Shown here: one piece after another, positions 63,491 to 64,000 of the stretch | How the letters are laid out: every line of letters begins with the position of its first letter | How positions within the stretch are numbered: position 1 is the first letter of the stretch | Assembly: GCA_045863035.1 (NCBI GenBank) | Contig: BTUV01000002.1 | Location: 122,448 to 186,447 of the forward strand | Length of the DNA stretch: 64,000 bases | Direction of reading: 5' to 3' | DNA from: H2-BAC3 sp045863035 | GTDB lineage: Bacteria > Bacteroidota > Ignavibacteria > Ignavibacteriales > Ignavibacteriaceae | Notes under the pieces: generated by a model | What the model was told of the DNA's origin: nothing | What the model saw: the letters and a program-made list of their open reading frames with translations, nothing else | Database searches by the model: none | Program-made: the position numbers and the translations under genes

Positions 63491-64000
63491 TGAAGAATTA
63501 AAAATGAATAATGAATAATCAATAATTATTTCAGGTTTTAACTCTTAACTCTTAACTTTTATCTTTTAACTAAAAAAAGCCCTGGTTTGCAGCCGGGGCT
63601 TTTTTTGTTTTTGATGCTCTTTTGCCTCCCTTTTTTTAACGCAATCCGCCGCCGCGGAAAGCAAAGTTAAACGCAAAGGAATGCAAAGTTTTAAAACCGA
63701 ATATACGCAGCTACCGTTCGCGCAAAGATGATAAGTCGCTAGGAAGCAGTTAACGCATATTCAGTTAACCTATTCAATTCATACTTGATTATTCATATTT
63801 CATAATTATTTTAAGGGAATCTTTGTTTTTGAGCCAAATTCCAAACATTTTGGGGAAAATGAATATTTTCTGAGAAAAATTCATTTTTCTCTTGCTTTTT
63901 TTTTTGCTATATTTACCTGAGTACTAAAAGAAATTAACTGACTCCCCAGGTGAGAAAACATTTGGGAAGCAAAGGGTTTGGGTTTTATGGGAAAACATGG
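63491..64000. other. Intergenic region with terminator, degenerate repeats and a possible downstream start
   Basis: 510 bp without a supported gene. It holds the terminator at 63578-63606, a purine-rich stretch with repeated CGCAAAG/GCAAAG words (63660-63735), and an AT-rich tail. An ATG at 63988 (ATGGGAAAACATGG) could begin the next gene, but only four codons are visible. Confidence 0.5.
63578..63606 (+). terminator. Intrinsic terminator of the T9SS cargo gene
   Basis: Stem AGCCCTGG/CCGGGGCT (8 bp with one G-T pair, 7-nt loop; 63578-63600), followed by six T (63601-63606) and preceded by an A-run, so it may work in both directions. Confidence 0.85.

Noticed and set aside
63660..63735. Repeated CGCAAAG words, checked as a possible CRISPR or iteron array
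   Set aside because: Spacing is irregular and the repeats are only 6-7 bp; no origin or CRISPR structure.

Overview
The window reads as chromosome from a member of the Ignavibacteria (Bacteroidota/Chlorobi side). The case rests on type IX secretion (T9SS) C-terminal sorting domains with the 'YPNPFNP' signature, promoters of the Bacteroidota form TTTG-N19/20-TAnnTTTG, the SpoIIM/DUF4129/DUF4350/MoxR/DUF58/RDD cluster, an Omp28-type lipoprotein, and a ClpP/trigger factor pair. No phage, transposase, CRISPR array or rRNA is visible. Genes are tightly packed, with many 1-26 bp overlaps.

Layout. 1-2370: minus-strand efflux operon (TetR, HlyD-type adaptor, ABC ATPase running off the left edge). 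2384-5262: serine hydrolase and APC permease. 5340-11412: plus-strand iron operon with two DtxR-type regulators (the second with a membrane anchor and a FeoA domain), a FeoB split by one in-frame stop, a lytic transglycosylase and a lysine-6-dehydrogenase-like enzyme. 11409-16583: minus-strand operon with an Omp28-like lipoprotein, a T9SS cargo, a TlpA thioredoxin, a probable outer-membrane barrel and a cytochrome P450. 16639-19265: AAA+ ATPase/VWA pair. 19332-22890: LACTB-like hydrolase, clpP, tig and tRNA-Leu. 23139-31707: PP2C phosphatase, receptor Ser/Thr kinase, murA, membrane metalloprotease, AI-2E-type permease, CCA-adding-type enzyme. 31874-37743: TolC/MacA/MacB-type efflux operon. 37865-47966: large surface protein followed by the SpoIIM-MoxR-DUF58-RDD cluster. 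47947-51920: rsmI, and a divergent lysine catabolic pair (lysine 6-aminotransferase, ALDH7-type dehydrogenase). 51936-52428: array of 28-bp palindromes carried in tandem units. 52432-56643: T9SS cargo, purB and lipoprotein HtrA. 56892-61123: trimeric NAD-linked [FeFe]-hydrogenase. 61217-63490: another T9SS cargo, ended by a strong terminator.

How the parts fit. The organism looks like a Gram-negative heterotroph able to ferment (hydrogenase), degrade lysine through aminoadipate semialdehyde, and import ferrous iron under metal-responsive control. The best candidates for something new are: the iron operon, with its membrane-anchored DtxR-FeoA fusion, in-frame split FeoB and two unexpected downstream enzymes; the thiol-redox/T9SS/P450 operon; the kinase-phosphatase-murA linkage; and the palindrome array.
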